From Candidatus Solibacter sp. (GTDB taxonomy: Bacteria; Acidobacteriota; Terriglobia; Bryobacterales; Bryobacteraceae): 18,455 nucleotides of DNA. Under the pieces are notes generated by a model. The model was not told the DNA's origin. It saw only the letters and a program-made list of their open reading frames with translations, and made no database searches. Where the stretch lies: assembly GCA_017883345.1 (NCBI GenBank), contig JADGNT010000007.1:1-18455 (forward strand). The letters run 5' to 3'. The number at the start of each line of letters is the position of its first letter. Positions within the stretch are counted from its first letter, which is position 1. Both the position numbers and the translations under genes were made by a program. Below, piece after piece: positions 5,944 through 13,157 of this stretch.

Positions 5944-7155
5944 ATGGCGGCCGCCTTCTTTTTCCGCGCGGTGGCGAGCGATGGCAAAGTCCGCACGGGC
6001 AGCCTGACCGGCGACGATGAGAAGGCGATCGCGCGCGAACTGCGCAAACAGGGACTCACCCCGATCTACGTTGGTGTCGCTCCCGGGAAAGCCGCCCTGG
6101 AGTTCAAGTTGCCGTCCTTCGGCAAGGGACGCCGCGACGTCCTGTTCTTCACCCAGGAACTTTCCACTCTGCTCAACGCCACCGTCCCGCTGGACCGCGC
6201 CCTGAGCATCACCGCCGAACTCACCGAGCATGCCAGTTTCCGCTTCATCGTGCTCGACATCCTGCGCGTGTTGAAGGGCGGACGCTCGCTCGCCGACAGC
6301 CTGGGCACGCACCCGGAGTACTTCAGCGATCTGTACACGAACATGGTGCGCGCCGGCGAAGCGTCGGGCGCTCTCGCCGTGATCTTCGAGCGCCTGGCCG
6401 AGTTCGAGCGGTCGCGCGACGACCTGCGCAACTACATCATCTCGTCGATGATCTACCCGGCGCTGCTGGCCGGGGTGGGGCTCGCGTCCATCGTGCTCCT
6501 GCTGACCTTCGTGGTGCCGCGGTTCGCCAGCATCTTCAGCGATTCCACCATGAAGATCCCCTTGCCAACCAAGATGCTGCTGGAAGTGAGCAACGTGGTG
6601 ACGGCCTGGTGGTGGGTCGGCGCCGGCGCTCTGGCCGCCGCCCTTGTCATCTGGCGGGTCTACACCCGCACCGTCGCCGGACGCCTCTGGTGGGACGGGG
6701 CGCGCCTCAAACTCCCGTTGCTGGGCGACGCGCTTCTCAAAGCCGAAACCGCCCGCTTCGCGCGCGCCATGGGAACCCTGGTGGGCAACTCCGTGCCGCT
6801 GGTGCAATCGCTGGGCATCGCCGCCGCCACGCTGAATAACAAGACGATCTCTGGCGCCTTGGCCGGCGTCGCCATGGGCGTCAAACGCGGCGAAGGCATC
6901 GCCGGCCCCATGCGCAAGGCCGGCGTCTTCCCGCCGCTGGCCGCCCACCTGCTGACCGTGGGCGAAGAGACCGGCCGGCTCGACCAGATGTTTGCCCGCA
7001 TGGCCGAGATTTACGAAACCGATACCCGCGCCTCCATCCGGCGCTTCACCGCGATCTTCGAGCCCGTGGTGATCCTGGTGATGGGCGTCCTGATCGGCGC
7101 GCTGATTCTGAGTATGCTGCTCGCGATTACGAGCATTAACGATGTGGCGATATAA
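5944..7155 (+). CDS. gspF: Type II secretion inner-membrane platform protein GspF
   Basis: GspF is the polytopic inner-membrane protein that couples the GspE ATPase to pseudopilin insertion. It has 403 residues, the normal family length. The N-terminus (AAAFFFRAVASDGKVRTGSL) and the domain start 'DVLFFTQELSTLLNATVPLD' are characteristic. Two T2SSF domains are seen, at about residues 65-190 and 265-390. Three predicted membrane segments are 'MIYPALLAGVGLASIVLLLT', a second around 'WWWVGAGALAAALVIW', and the C-terminal 'EPVVILVMGVLIGALILSML'. 'LLTVGEETGRLDQMFARMAE' is the conserved family stretch before the last helix. ATG 5944 is preceded by GAGG at 7-nt spacing. The frame is also open upstream through the repeat, but that part looks like repeat DNA and not protein. 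Confidence 0.96.
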   Translation: MAAAFFFRAVASDGKVRTGSLTGDDEKAIARELRKQGLTPIYVGVAPGKAALEFKLPSFGKGRRDVLFFTQELSTLLNATVPLDRALSITAELTEHASFRFIVLDILRVLKGGRSLADSLGTHPEYFSDLYTNMVRAGEASGALAVIFERLAEFERSRDDLRNYIISSMIYPALLAGVGLASIVLLLTFVVPRFASIFSDSTMKIPLPTKMLLEVSNVVTAWWWVGAGALAAALVIWRVYTRTVAGRLWWDGARLKLPLLGDALLKAETARFARAMGTLVGNSVPLVQSLGIAAATLNNKTISGALAGVAMGVKRGEGIAGPMRKAGVFPPLAAHLLTVGEETGRLDQMFARMAEIYETDTRASIRRFTAIFEPVVILVMGVLIGALILSMLLAITSINDVAI

Positions 7156-7157
7156 CC

Positions 7158-7610
7158 ATGGCCCAAACTACGAAACGCAATCGAAAACGCTGCCGGCAAG
7201 CCGGTGTCACCCTGATCGAAATGCTGGTGGTGGTAACCATCATCGGGCTGTTCGTGGCCCTCGTCGGACCGGCTCTGTTCAAGCGGGCGGATGAGGCGAA
7301 AGTCACCGTCACGCGCGCCCAAATCGATAATTTCATGACCGCGCTGGGCACCTACAAACTCGATACGGGCACCTTCCCCACCACCGAGCAGGGCCTGCAA
7401 GCGTTGCGCGTGAAGCCAGCGGATGTCAACCAGTGGAACGGCCCCTACATGCCCAAGGACATCCCCAAGGATGCCTGGGCCCGTGATTTCATCTACCGCT
7501 TCCCCGGCGAACATCAGGCCGACGAACCGGAGATCGTCAGCCTCGGCAGAGATGGCCAACCCGGCGGCGAAGGGACCGATGCCGACATCCTCAGTTGGAA
7601 GAATAAGTAG
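7158..7610 (+). CDS. gspG: Major pseudopilin GspG
   Basis: GspG is the main subunit of the periplasmic pseudopilus that pushes substrates through the secretin. It has 150 residues. The prepilin leader ends in 'RQAG', with cleavage expected before 'VTLIEMLVVVTIIGLFVALV', which carries the conserved Glu5. The C-terminal domain has the GspG hallmarks: 'TALGTYKLDTGTFPTTEQGL', then 'WNGPYMPKDIPKDAWARDF' and 'IVSLGRDGQPGGEGTDADI'. The last supplies the acidic calcium-binding loop. This pattern separates GspG from type IV pilins and identifies the cluster as type II secretion. Two bases separate it from the gspF stop. A prepilin peptidase must act on it, but none is encoded in the window. Confidence 0.97.
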   Translation: MAQTTKRNRKRCRQAGVTLIEMLVVVTIIGLFVALVGPALFKRADEAKVTVTRAQIDNFMTALGTYKLDTGTFPTTEQGLQALRVKPADVNQWNGPYMPKDIPKDAWARDFIYRFPGEHQADEPEIVSLGRDGQPGGEGTDADILSWKNK

Positions 7611-7850
7611 GGTGGCGCAGGCCTTCACCCTGCCAACCTCCAATGCCCTCTCTGCGGAAACCCATCCGCAACTCGTTGGGCCTTCGTCGCAGCGCCGTAG
7701 CGTAGCCTTTCAGGCTGCCATGCCCCCATTCGTGGGGGCATGCTTCCCGGGTGTCCCATCCCATTCCACCGCGGACCCGTCCGTGGCGTTGAACTCTGCG
7801 CTTTCCTCTGCGTCTCCGCGTCTCTGCGTTGAAGGGACGCCTTCCCTCTC
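7611..7850. repeat. Repeat-like DNA between gspG and the gspH pseudopilin body, with strong hairpin
   Basis: The stretch does not read like protein-coding sequence of the neighbours. It contains a perfect 10-bp hairpin, CATGCCCCCA (7719-7728) with TGGGGGCATG (7733-7742), closed by a TTCG tetraloop. A CTCTGCG motif follows three times (7794-7800, 7806-7812, 7822-7828) in a C/T-rich run ending CTCTGCGTTGAA. I recall such CTCTGCG runs as a common dispersed repeat in acidobacterial and other genomes. The beginning (GGTGGCGCAGGC) resembles a variant of the TGTGGGGCAG ends seen elsewhere. Element borders are approximate. Confidence 0.6.
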
Positions 7851-8319
7851 CCGTCCCCGCCGCGGCGTCACCCTGGTGGAGATGGTCGTCGTGGTGGCCA
7901 TCATCGCCCTGATTGTGGGCCTGAGCTTCCCCGCGGCCTCGGCCGGGCTGGACAACGTGCGCATGGTGTCCGCCGGCGATTCGGTGGCCACCTTCCTCAA
8001 CGCCGCCGTGAATCGCGCCGAGCGCCACCAGCAGCCTGTCGAACTCGTCATCTCACCCCAGGAAGGGCGGCTCACTTTGTACTCTGGCGAGCCCGGCTTC
8101 ACGCGCGAACTCAAGATGCCGGACGGCGTCTGGATCGAGGCCGTCCTGCCCGCGGAGGAGGGCGGCGACCCCGCGCAGCCGCGCCGCATCCTATTCCTTC
8201 CGGGGGCCACCGTTCCCGGCATCGCAATCCAGTTGGGGAACCGCCGCAACGCGCATCGCAGGGTACGCCTCGACCCGATGACCGGCTTTCCGCGTGTGGA
8301 AAGCGTCGAAATCCAGTGA
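7612..8319 (+). CDS. gspH: Minor pseudopilin GspH, with abnormal or uncertain 5' end
   Basis: GspH is a minor pseudopilin at the pseudopilus tip complex. The recognisable protein starts at 'SRPRRG', followed by 'VTLVEMVVVVAIIALIVGLS' with Glu5, and continues about 150 residues through 'AAVNRAERHQQPVELVISPQ' to the end, a normal GspH body. The problem is the start. There is no ATG, GTG or TTG within 24 codons before the cleavage site. In-frame candidates are GTG 7612 (one base after the gspG stop, with GGAAG at 7597-7601), ATG 7720 (inside a hairpin), GTG 7783 and TTG 7789. I chose 7612 because it alone has a plausible ribosome binding site and coupling. It would give an 84-residue leader of repeat-like sequence. 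The body is certain; the start is not. The stop overlaps the GTG of gspI. Confidence 0.75.
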   Translation: MAQAFTLPTSNALSAETHPQLVGPSSQRRSVAFQAAMPPFVGACFPGVPSHSTADPSVALNSALSSASPRLCVEGTPSLSRPRRGVTLVEMVVVVAIIALIVGLSFPAASAGLDNVRMVSAGDSVATFLNAAVNRAERHQQPVELVISPQEGRLTLYSGEPGFTRELKMPDGVWIEAVLPAEEGGDPAQPRRILFLPGATVPGIAIQLGNRRNAHRRVRLDPMTGFPRVESVEIQ

Positions 8320-8753
8320 GCGGCAAGCGCGGATTCACGCTGCTGGAGATGATCGTGGCCACCACCATCATGGGGATTGCGGTGGCCGGTCTGATGAGCG
8401 GCATTTCCAGCTCGACCCGCAATGCCGCCCGCCTGCGCGATTATGACCGCGTCGTCCAGTTGGCGCGCCTGCGCATGAACGGCCTGCTGTCGGATCCGCG
8501 CGTGCCGCTCAACGTGCCGCGGGAAGGTCTGTTCGACCCGGCAATCACCGGCGGCCTCGAATGCGGCTGGCGCGCGCAGGTCAGCGTGGCGGAGAAATCA
8601 TCGCCCACGCCGGCGGCGGGCGACTATGTACTCGACCGCATCCAGTTGGAAATCTGGTGGATGTCCGGCGGTCAGCGGCGCAGCTTCCCATTAGAGAGCT
8701 ACCGGCGGCGGACGCTGCGGCCGGAGGATTTCGTGGATGGGGTGCTGCGATGA
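8316..8753 (+). CDS. gspI: Minor pseudopilin GspI
   Basis: This 145-residue protein has a very short prepilin leader (SGKRG) before 'FTLLEMIVATTIMGIAVAGL', with Glu5. It continues 'RNAARLRDYDRVVQLARLRM', matching the GspI pattern in which a hydrophobic helix is followed by 'A..LA...M'. GspI nucleates the tip complex with GspJ and GspK. The start is GTG 8316, overlapping the gspH stop as GTGA. There is no good ribosome binding site, so it probably depends on translational coupling. The TGA overlaps the ATG of gspJ. GspI assignment over GspH/J rests on gene order and the short body. Confidence 0.85.
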   Translation: MSGKRGFTLLEMIVATTIMGIAVAGLMSGISSSTRNAARLRDYDRVVQLARLRMNGLLSDPRVPLNVPREGLFDPAITGGLECGWRAQVSVAEKSSPTPAAGDYVLDRIQLEIWWMSGGQRRSFPLESYRRRTLRPEDFVDGVLR

Positions 8754-9460
8754 GGCGCCGTTCCAACGCCGGCGTGACCCTGATGGAGCTGTTGATCGCG
8801 GTCCTGCTGTTGAGCCTGCTCTCGACCGGGCTGCTGTTCGCGCTGCGCATCGGGCTGAATGCCTATTCCAAGACCCAGACCAAGCTGATGGACAACCGGC
8901 GCGTGGCCGGCGCGCAGCGCGTTCTGGAGCAGGAACTGGAAGGTCTGGTCCCGGTAGTGGCCCAGTGCGGGCAGGGGATGGAGGGCGGCGGGACCAAGGC
9001 CCAATTCTTCCAGGGCGAGCCCGAGATCATGCGCCTGGTGTCCACGTTTTCGCTGCAAGGCGCGTGGCGCGGGCAGCCGCAAATTCTGGAGATCTTCGTC
9101 ATCCCGGGCGCCGAAGGCGGCGGCGTACGCCTGGTGGTCAACGAGATCCCGTATCAGGGACCGCTGGCGGCCGGTCGCTTGTGCCTCGGCCCGCACAAGT
9201 TCTTTGCCGCGTCCGCCGGGCCGAATTCCTTCGTGCTCGCCGACAGGTTGGCCTTCTGCCGCTTTACCTACCTGGACCAGCCGCCGGACCAGAACCTGCC
9301 GCTCAGTTGGTTTCCGCGCTTTGGCGGTGCCACCTGGCCGCAGGCGGTGCGCATCGAGATGGCGCCGCTCGCCCCGGACGCCTCGCGTCTTCAGCCCATC
9401 AGCATACTCGCCCCTATCCACGTCTTTCGCCACCCGGAGATCCCCTATGGCGATTACTAA
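8750..9460 (+). CDS. gspJ: Minor pseudopilin GspJ
   Basis: This protein has 236 residues. The leader MRRRSNAG is followed by 'VTLMELLIAVLLLSLLSTGL' with Glu5. The helix then continues 'ALRIGLNAYSKTQTKLMDNR' and 'AQRVLEQELEGLVPVV', a typical GspJ arrangement. The C-terminal domain is long and beta-rich, ending 'PIHVFRHPEIPYGDY'. It forms the tip trimer with GspI and GspK. The frame is open upstream inside gspI, but ATG 8750 overlaps the gspI stop (ATGA) and gives a normal basic leader. The last 14 bases overlap the start of gspK. Confidence 0.88.
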   Translation: MRRRSNAGVTLMELLIAVLLLSLLSTGLLFALRIGLNAYSKTQTKLMDNRRVAGAQRVLEQELEGLVPVVAQCGQGMEGGGTKAQFFQGEPEIMRLVSTFSLQGAWRGQPQILEIFVIPGAEGGGVRLVVNEIPYQGPLAAGRLCLGPHKFFAASAGPNSFVLADRLAFCRFTYLDQPPDQNLPLSWFPRFGGATWPQAVRIEMAPLAPDASRLQPISILAPIHVFRHPEIPYGDY

Positions 9461-10505
9461 GCTGCTGGCGGCATCGCTCCCTGACGGTCGCGGCTCGGAT
9501 CGGAACATCACCGCTCCAGTCAGAGCCGCGACCGTTAGGGAGCGCTCACTTGCAACCCGCGGCAGCGCGCTGCTCATGGTGCTGTGGATCTCCGCTGCCC
9601 TGGCCGCCATCGCCTTCTCGCTGGCCAACACGGTGCGCGGGGAAACCGACCGCACCTCTACCGAACTCGACGAGGTCCGCGGCTACTATCTGGCGACCGG
9701 GGCGGTGGACCGCGCCGCGGTTGAGTTGCTGTGGAGCGTCTCCTCCCAGGGAGAGCGCAAAATCAAGGACGGCTCGGCCTGGGTGGACTACACCTTTCCC
9801 ACCGGTGTGGCGCACGTCGAACTCATCCCGGAAACGGCCAAACTGGACGTCAACAGCGTACCTCCGGACCGCTTGATGCGCCTGGTGACGGCGCTCGGCG
9901 TACCACCCGTCCAAGCCATGGAGATCACGCAGGGTATCCTGGCCAGAAGGGGCGGCGCCGGTGGCGCGCTTTCTGTGCCGGCGGGTCCGTCTTTTCCGGG
10001 ACCTGGAGCGTCTTTGCAAGAGGTAGAGGAATTACTTTCGGTGAGAGGCATTACCCCCGAGATTTTTTACGGCACCTATGTCCCCGCCCAGGGCAACCCC
10101 GGGCCGGGCGCACCCCGCCTGATACGGCGCAGCGGGCTGGTGGAATGCCTGTCCGTGTTCGGCTCCAAAGGTCAAGTAGATGCCAACACCGCCGACCCCG
10201 CGGTCCTGGCGGCGCTCGGATTGACGCCGGATGGCGTCCAGGCTCTGCTGCGGCAGCGGCGGATTGCGCCGCTCACTCCCCAGAGCCTCGGCGAACTTGC
10301 GCCGATGCTCGGACCGGCCGGGCAGACGCTGCGCCTGGGGGGCTACTCCATCCTCACGATTCGCGCCACGGCGCGGGTGCGGCTGGCCAACGGGCAGCTT
10401 TCGGACATGCAGCGGACCGTGGCGGCCCAGGTCAAGTATATGCCCTCCAGTTACCCTACCCCCATCCACATCCTGCGCTGGTACGACACCACGTGGAGCA
10501 ACTAG
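9447..10505 (+). CDS. gspK: Minor pseudopilin GspK with repeat-derived leader peptide
   Basis: GspK caps the pseudopilus tip. It has 352 residues. The cleavage site is after Gly39, followed by 'SALLMVLWISAALAAIAFSL'. Position 5 is not Glu, which is known and normal for GspK. The body has 'AKLDVNSVPPDRLMRLVTAL' and a second helix-hairpin-like unit 'VDANTADPAVLAALGLTPDG', both typical of the T2SSK family. ATG 9447 has GGAG (9436-9439) at 7-nt spacing and overlaps gspJ by 14 nt. The leader is 39 residues, much longer than the 6-10 common in the family. Residues 10-33 (SLPDGRGSDRNITAPVRAAT and on) are encoded by a palindromic repeat at 9475-9544. Whether this leader is still processed efficiently is open. 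Confidence 0.92.
   Translation: MAITKLLAASLPDGRGSDRNITAPVRAATVRERSLATRGSALLMVLWISAALAAIAFSLANTVRGETDRTSTELDEVRGYYLATGAVDRAAVELLWSVSSQGERKIKDGSAWVDYTFPTGVAHVELIPETAKLDVNSVPPDRLMRLVTALGVPPVQAMEITQGILARRGGAGGALSVPAGPSFPGPGASLQEVEELLSVRGITPEIFYGTYVPAQGNPGPGAPRLIRRSGLVECLSVFGSKGQVDANTADPAVLAALGLTPDGVQALLRQRRIAPLTPQSLGELAPMLGPAGQTLRLGGYSILTIRATARVRLANGQLSDMQRTVAAQVKYMPSSYPTPIHILRWYDTTWSN
9475..9544. repeat. REP-like palindrome translated in frame within gspK
   Basis: The left arm CGCTCCCTGACGGTCGCGGC plus TC (9475-9496) pairs with the right arm GAGCCGCGACCGTTAGGGAG plus CG (9523-9544), 21 of 22 positions complementary, around a 26-nt loop. I recall this GGTCGCGGCTC-type palindrome, translated as 'LPDGRGSD', as very frequent in acidobacterial genomes. 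It starts 28 nt after the gspK start codon and ends before the prepilin cleavage site, so it only alters the cytoplasmic leader. Confidence 0.85.
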
Positions 10506-10509
10506 CCAC

Positions 10510-11832
10510 ATGCCGCTGGATTTTCCCACCTCCAAAGACTTTCGTAAGCTGCTCGCCTTCGGCTCCGGCGTGGGCCTGGAGATCGGCGCCACGGATCTCG
10601 AAGTCGCGGTAACGCGGGTGCGCCCCAACAAGATCCAGGTGTTGGGCCGTTTGACCATCGAAGACTACGCCACGCGGCCCGCGGCCGAGTGGGGCGCGGA
10701 GTACGGGCGGTTCCTCAAGGCGTCGGGCGCGGAACGCCTCAGCGCCACGGTCCTGCTGCCGCGGCGGGAAGTGATCGTGCGCCAGATTGCGCTGCCCGGT
10801 GTGGCCGCCAAGGATATCGAGGGCGCCATCCGCTTCCAACTGGATACGCTCCACCCCTACGGCGAGGACGAGGTCGTGTGGGGCTGGTCGCCGCTCGGCA
10901 GCGGCGGCGTGCTGGTGGGCATCGTGCTGCGCAGCACCATGGAGCGCTATGTCGCCCTTTTTGCCGAGGCCGGCATCGCGGCGCGCAGCTTCACGTTTTC
11001 GGCGGCGGTGGTACACGCTAGCATCCGGCTCAATGGCGCGGGACAAGCGGGCGAGGGATTCGTGGCGTTGAGCCGCTCCGCCGGGGGTGCCGTGGAAGTC
11101 TACGGCGAAAGCCCGTCGCGCCCGCTGTTCAGCGCGGAATTCGACCTGGCCCCACAGCGCGCCACCATGCTGGCGCTCTCCGAGTTGCGCCTGGCGGCGG
11201 ATACCGCTCCCAAAACCTTGGAAGAGATGTTGCCCAGGCCGGCGGTCAATCCGGTGGAAAACGACCTTTCGCGCAATGCCCTGCCGTACGCAACGGCTCT
11301 GTCCGGGGCTTGTCCCCGGTTTGCTCCGGCGGCCAATCTACTGCCGCCGGAGTATCGCCGTTTCAACTCCCGCGCGGTGTTCGTCCCGACTATGGTGCTG
11401 GCCGCCCTCCTTCTCCTGGTGGCCGGTTCCATGGCGGCTTACGCCTCCTGGAGCGAGAAACAGTACCTGAAGCAAATCAACGCCGGGATCGCCAAGCTGG
11501 AACCGCTGCACAAACGCGCCGATTGGCTGGACAAGGAAACCGAGCGCACCCGCGCCCGGGCGCTACTGCTCGACCAGTTCCGCAAGCAGACACGCACGGA
11601 TCTCGACGCGCTCAACGAGTTGACGCATCTGCTGGAACCGCCGGCCTGGAGCAACAGCATCGACCTGGCGCGCGACTCGGTGCGCATCTTGGGCGAAGCG
11701 CCGCAGACGGCCCCGCTGTTGAAGATTCTGGATGCGTCTCCGTTCTTTGAGAAGACGGATATCCAGAGTTCCGCTGCCCGTGCCAGCGGGGAGTCGTTCC
11801 AGATTCGCACCAACCGAAGGAGAGGCAAATGA
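10510..11832 (+). CDS. gspL: Type II secretion assembly protein GspL (PilM-PilN-like)
   Basis: This 440-residue protein has a cytoplasmic actin-like (PilM-type) domain at about residues 15-260. Its landmarks are 'GVGLEIGATDLEVAVTRVRP', 'TVLLPRREVIVRQIALPGVA' and 'IEGAIRFQLDTLHPYGEDEV'. A linker follows, then a single membrane helix at about 292-314 (VPTMVLAALLLLVAGSMAAY), then a coiled coil and a PilN-like periplasmic domain ending near 'IRTNRRRGK'. This is the GspL plan. GspL anchors GspE to the membrane and contacts GspM. The start ATG 10510 is 4 nt after the gspK stop. The in-frame extension upstream overlaps gspK and is not used. The TGA overlaps the gspM ATG (ATGA). Confidence 0.88.
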   Translation: MPLDFPTSKDFRKLLAFGSGVGLEIGATDLEVAVTRVRPNKIQVLGRLTIEDYATRPAAEWGAEYGRFLKASGAERLSATVLLPRREVIVRQIALPGVAAKDIEGAIRFQLDTLHPYGEDEVVWGWSPLGSGGVLVGIVLRSTMERYVALFAEAGIAARSFTFSAAVVHASIRLNGAGQAGEGFVALSRSAGGAVEVYGESPSRPLFSAEFDLAPQRATMLALSELRLAADTAPKTLEEMLPRPAVNPVENDLSRNALPYATALSGACPRFAPAANLLPPEYRRFNSRAVFVPTMVLAALLLLVAGSMAAYASWSEKQYLKQINAGIAKLEPLHKRADWLDKETERTRARALLLDQFRKQTRTDLDALNELTHLLEPPAWSNSIDLARDSVRILGEAPQTAPLLKILDASPFFEKTDIQSSAARASGESFQIRTNRRRGK

Positions 11833-12416
11833 GGGTCGGAACGCTCGACCGCAAGACCGCCATCCTCTGGATCTTCTGCGTGGCCGCGATCCTGATCCTG
11901 TATTTCTTCGTGCTGGCCGACCGGTCGCCGGCCGTGGTGGCGGCGTCCGAATCGGTGCCGATGGCGGAGAAGCGCCTGGAGCGGCTGCGCCAGATTGCGG
12001 CTACCGTCCCCGGCAAGGAAGCGCTCATGAAGCAGGCCACGGGCGAACTGGAAACGCGCGAGAAGGGGATGCTCAAGGCGGAGACCGGCGCGCAGGCGCA
12101 GGCCCAGTTGCAGGAACTGCTGCACAAGGTGGGCGCCGCCAATGGAATCGACATCCGCGGCCTGGAGGACATGCGCATCAAGCCCTTTGGCAGCGATTAC
12201 GGCGAGGCTTCGGTGACGGTGCGCTTCACCTGTCTGATCGAGCAACTGGTGAACCTGCTGGCGGCGTTGGCCAACGAACCGGAACTGCTCTCCACCAACC
12301 AGATCCAGATCACCGGCGGCCCCGACAAGAATAAGACCATCCAGGTGCGGCTGACTCTCTCGGGCGTGGTGTCCAAGAAGTTGGCCCAGGAGAAGAAAAC
12401 CGGGGGCGCGTTGTGA
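11829..12416 (+). CDS. gspM: Type II secretion protein GspM (PilO-like)
   Basis: This protein has 195 residues. A short cytoplasmic N-terminus is followed by one membrane helix (AILWIFCVAAILILYFFVLA, about residues 11-30). A long helical segment comes next, 'VPMAEKRLERLRQIAATVPG' to about residue 95, then a ferredoxin-like periplasmic domain from about 98 to 185 (LQELLHKVGAANGIDIRGLE). This is the PilO/GspM plan. It partners GspL in the inner-membrane platform. Sequence conservation in GspM is low, so the assignment rests on topology and on its place directly after gspL. Start and stop both overlap the neighbouring genes (ATGA, GTGA). Confidence 0.8.
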   Translation: MRVGTLDRKTAILWIFCVAAILILYFFVLADRSPAVVAASESVPMAEKRLERLRQIAATVPGKEALMKQATGELETREKGMLKAETGAQAQAQLQELLHKVGAANGIDIRGLEDMRIKPFGSDYGEASVTVRFTCLIEQLVNLLAALANEPELLSTNQIQITGGPDKNKTIQVRLTLSGVVSKKLAQEKKTGGAL

Positions 12417-13138
12417 ATCGCAAATTGGTGTTGTTGAACGCCGTGCTGCTACTGGTGGTGATTTATGGCGGCGTCCAGTTGCGCAACGAGTACAAGGCAG
12501 CCAAAGCGCGTGAAGCGGCGTTGCGCGCGGTGCGTATTTCGCCGGCGCCGGCGCCGATATTCACCCCGCTGGCCAACGACCCTCCGGTTCTACCGTCGGG
12601 GTACAAGGATGTGGCGATCAAGGACCTGTTTCATCCTTCGCGCAACCCCGACGTGCCGGTGGAATTGCCGCCACCGCCGCCACCGCCGCCGCCCATGCCG
12701 GCCCTGCCGGGTTATCACGGGCAGATGAATCTCGGGGATGGACCGATGGCGCTGCTGGTGGAAAAGCCGGGAATGCCGGAGAAAGCGATTAAACCGGGGG
12801 AGACCATCGGCCAATTCAAGCTGGTGGACGTCAATACTAGTGAGATCACTTTTGCCTGGACGTTCAACGGCCAGTTGGCACGGCGCTCGCTGCGCGAGAT
12901 GGCGGACAACACGGTGGCGGCCGCAGTGCCGGATGCGCGGTCTTCACCGGCCGCCAGCGCGCCACCACCGCCGCCGGCAATTAAGTCGGCCATCGGGCCG
13001 GGCGAACTGACGGGACAGGGAACCAGGACTTGCGATCCAAACGACAGCACGCCGGTCGGCGCCGTGGTCGGTGGTTTCAGGAAAACCGAGGGGCGCACAC
13101 CGTTCGGCTCATTCTGTGTGTGGGATCCAGTGAAGTAG
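12413..13138 (+). CDS. GspC/PilP-like inner-membrane protein linking platform and secretin
   Basis: This 241-residue protein has an N-terminal membrane helix (LVLLNAVLLLVVIYGGVQL, about 5-23) and a periplasmic linker. 'VAIKDLFHPSRNP' (about 68-80) is followed by a proline run (about 84-95). A compact beta-rich domain covers about 98-165 (MALLVEKPGM, 'GETIGQFKLVDVNTSEITFA'), like the homology region of GspC or PilP that contacts the secretin N0 domain. There is no PDZ domain. The tail (about 197-241) is distinctive: two Cys, and 'GFRKTEGRTPFGSFCVWDPV', a motif shared with the next gene. The start is GTG 12413, overlapping the gspM stop. gspC or gspN are the possible names. I leave the symbol blank because the family is divergent. 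Confidence 0.72.
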   Translation: MNRKLVLLNAVLLLVVIYGGVQLRNEYKAAKAREAALRAVRISPAPAPIFTPLANDPPVLPSGYKDVAIKDLFHPSRNPDVPVELPPPPPPPPPMPALPGYHGQMNLGDGPMALLVEKPGMPEKAIKPGETIGQFKLVDVNTSEITFAWTFNGQLARRSLREMADNTVAAAVPDARSSPAASAPPPPPAIKSAIGPGELTGQGTRTCDPNDSTPVGAVVGGFRKTEGRTPFGSFCVWDPVK

Positions 13139-13157
13139 GACGTAAAGAAGAGATCAT

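Noticed and set aside
5929..6948. 339-codon minus-strand frame opposite gspF
   Set aside because: It has low-complexity Gly/Gln/His-rich shadow composition. gspF explains the region.
7794..7831. CTCTGCG repeats as a CRISPR array
   Set aside because: The units are 7 nt with no spacer structure and only three copies. It fits a simple C/T-rich dispersed repeat.
11303..11319. CCGGGG/CCCCGG inverted repeat in gspL as another inserted element
   Set aside because: It is short and lies within a stretch (SGACPRFAPAANLLPPEYR) that reads as normal GspL linker sequence, so it is probably native coding DNA.
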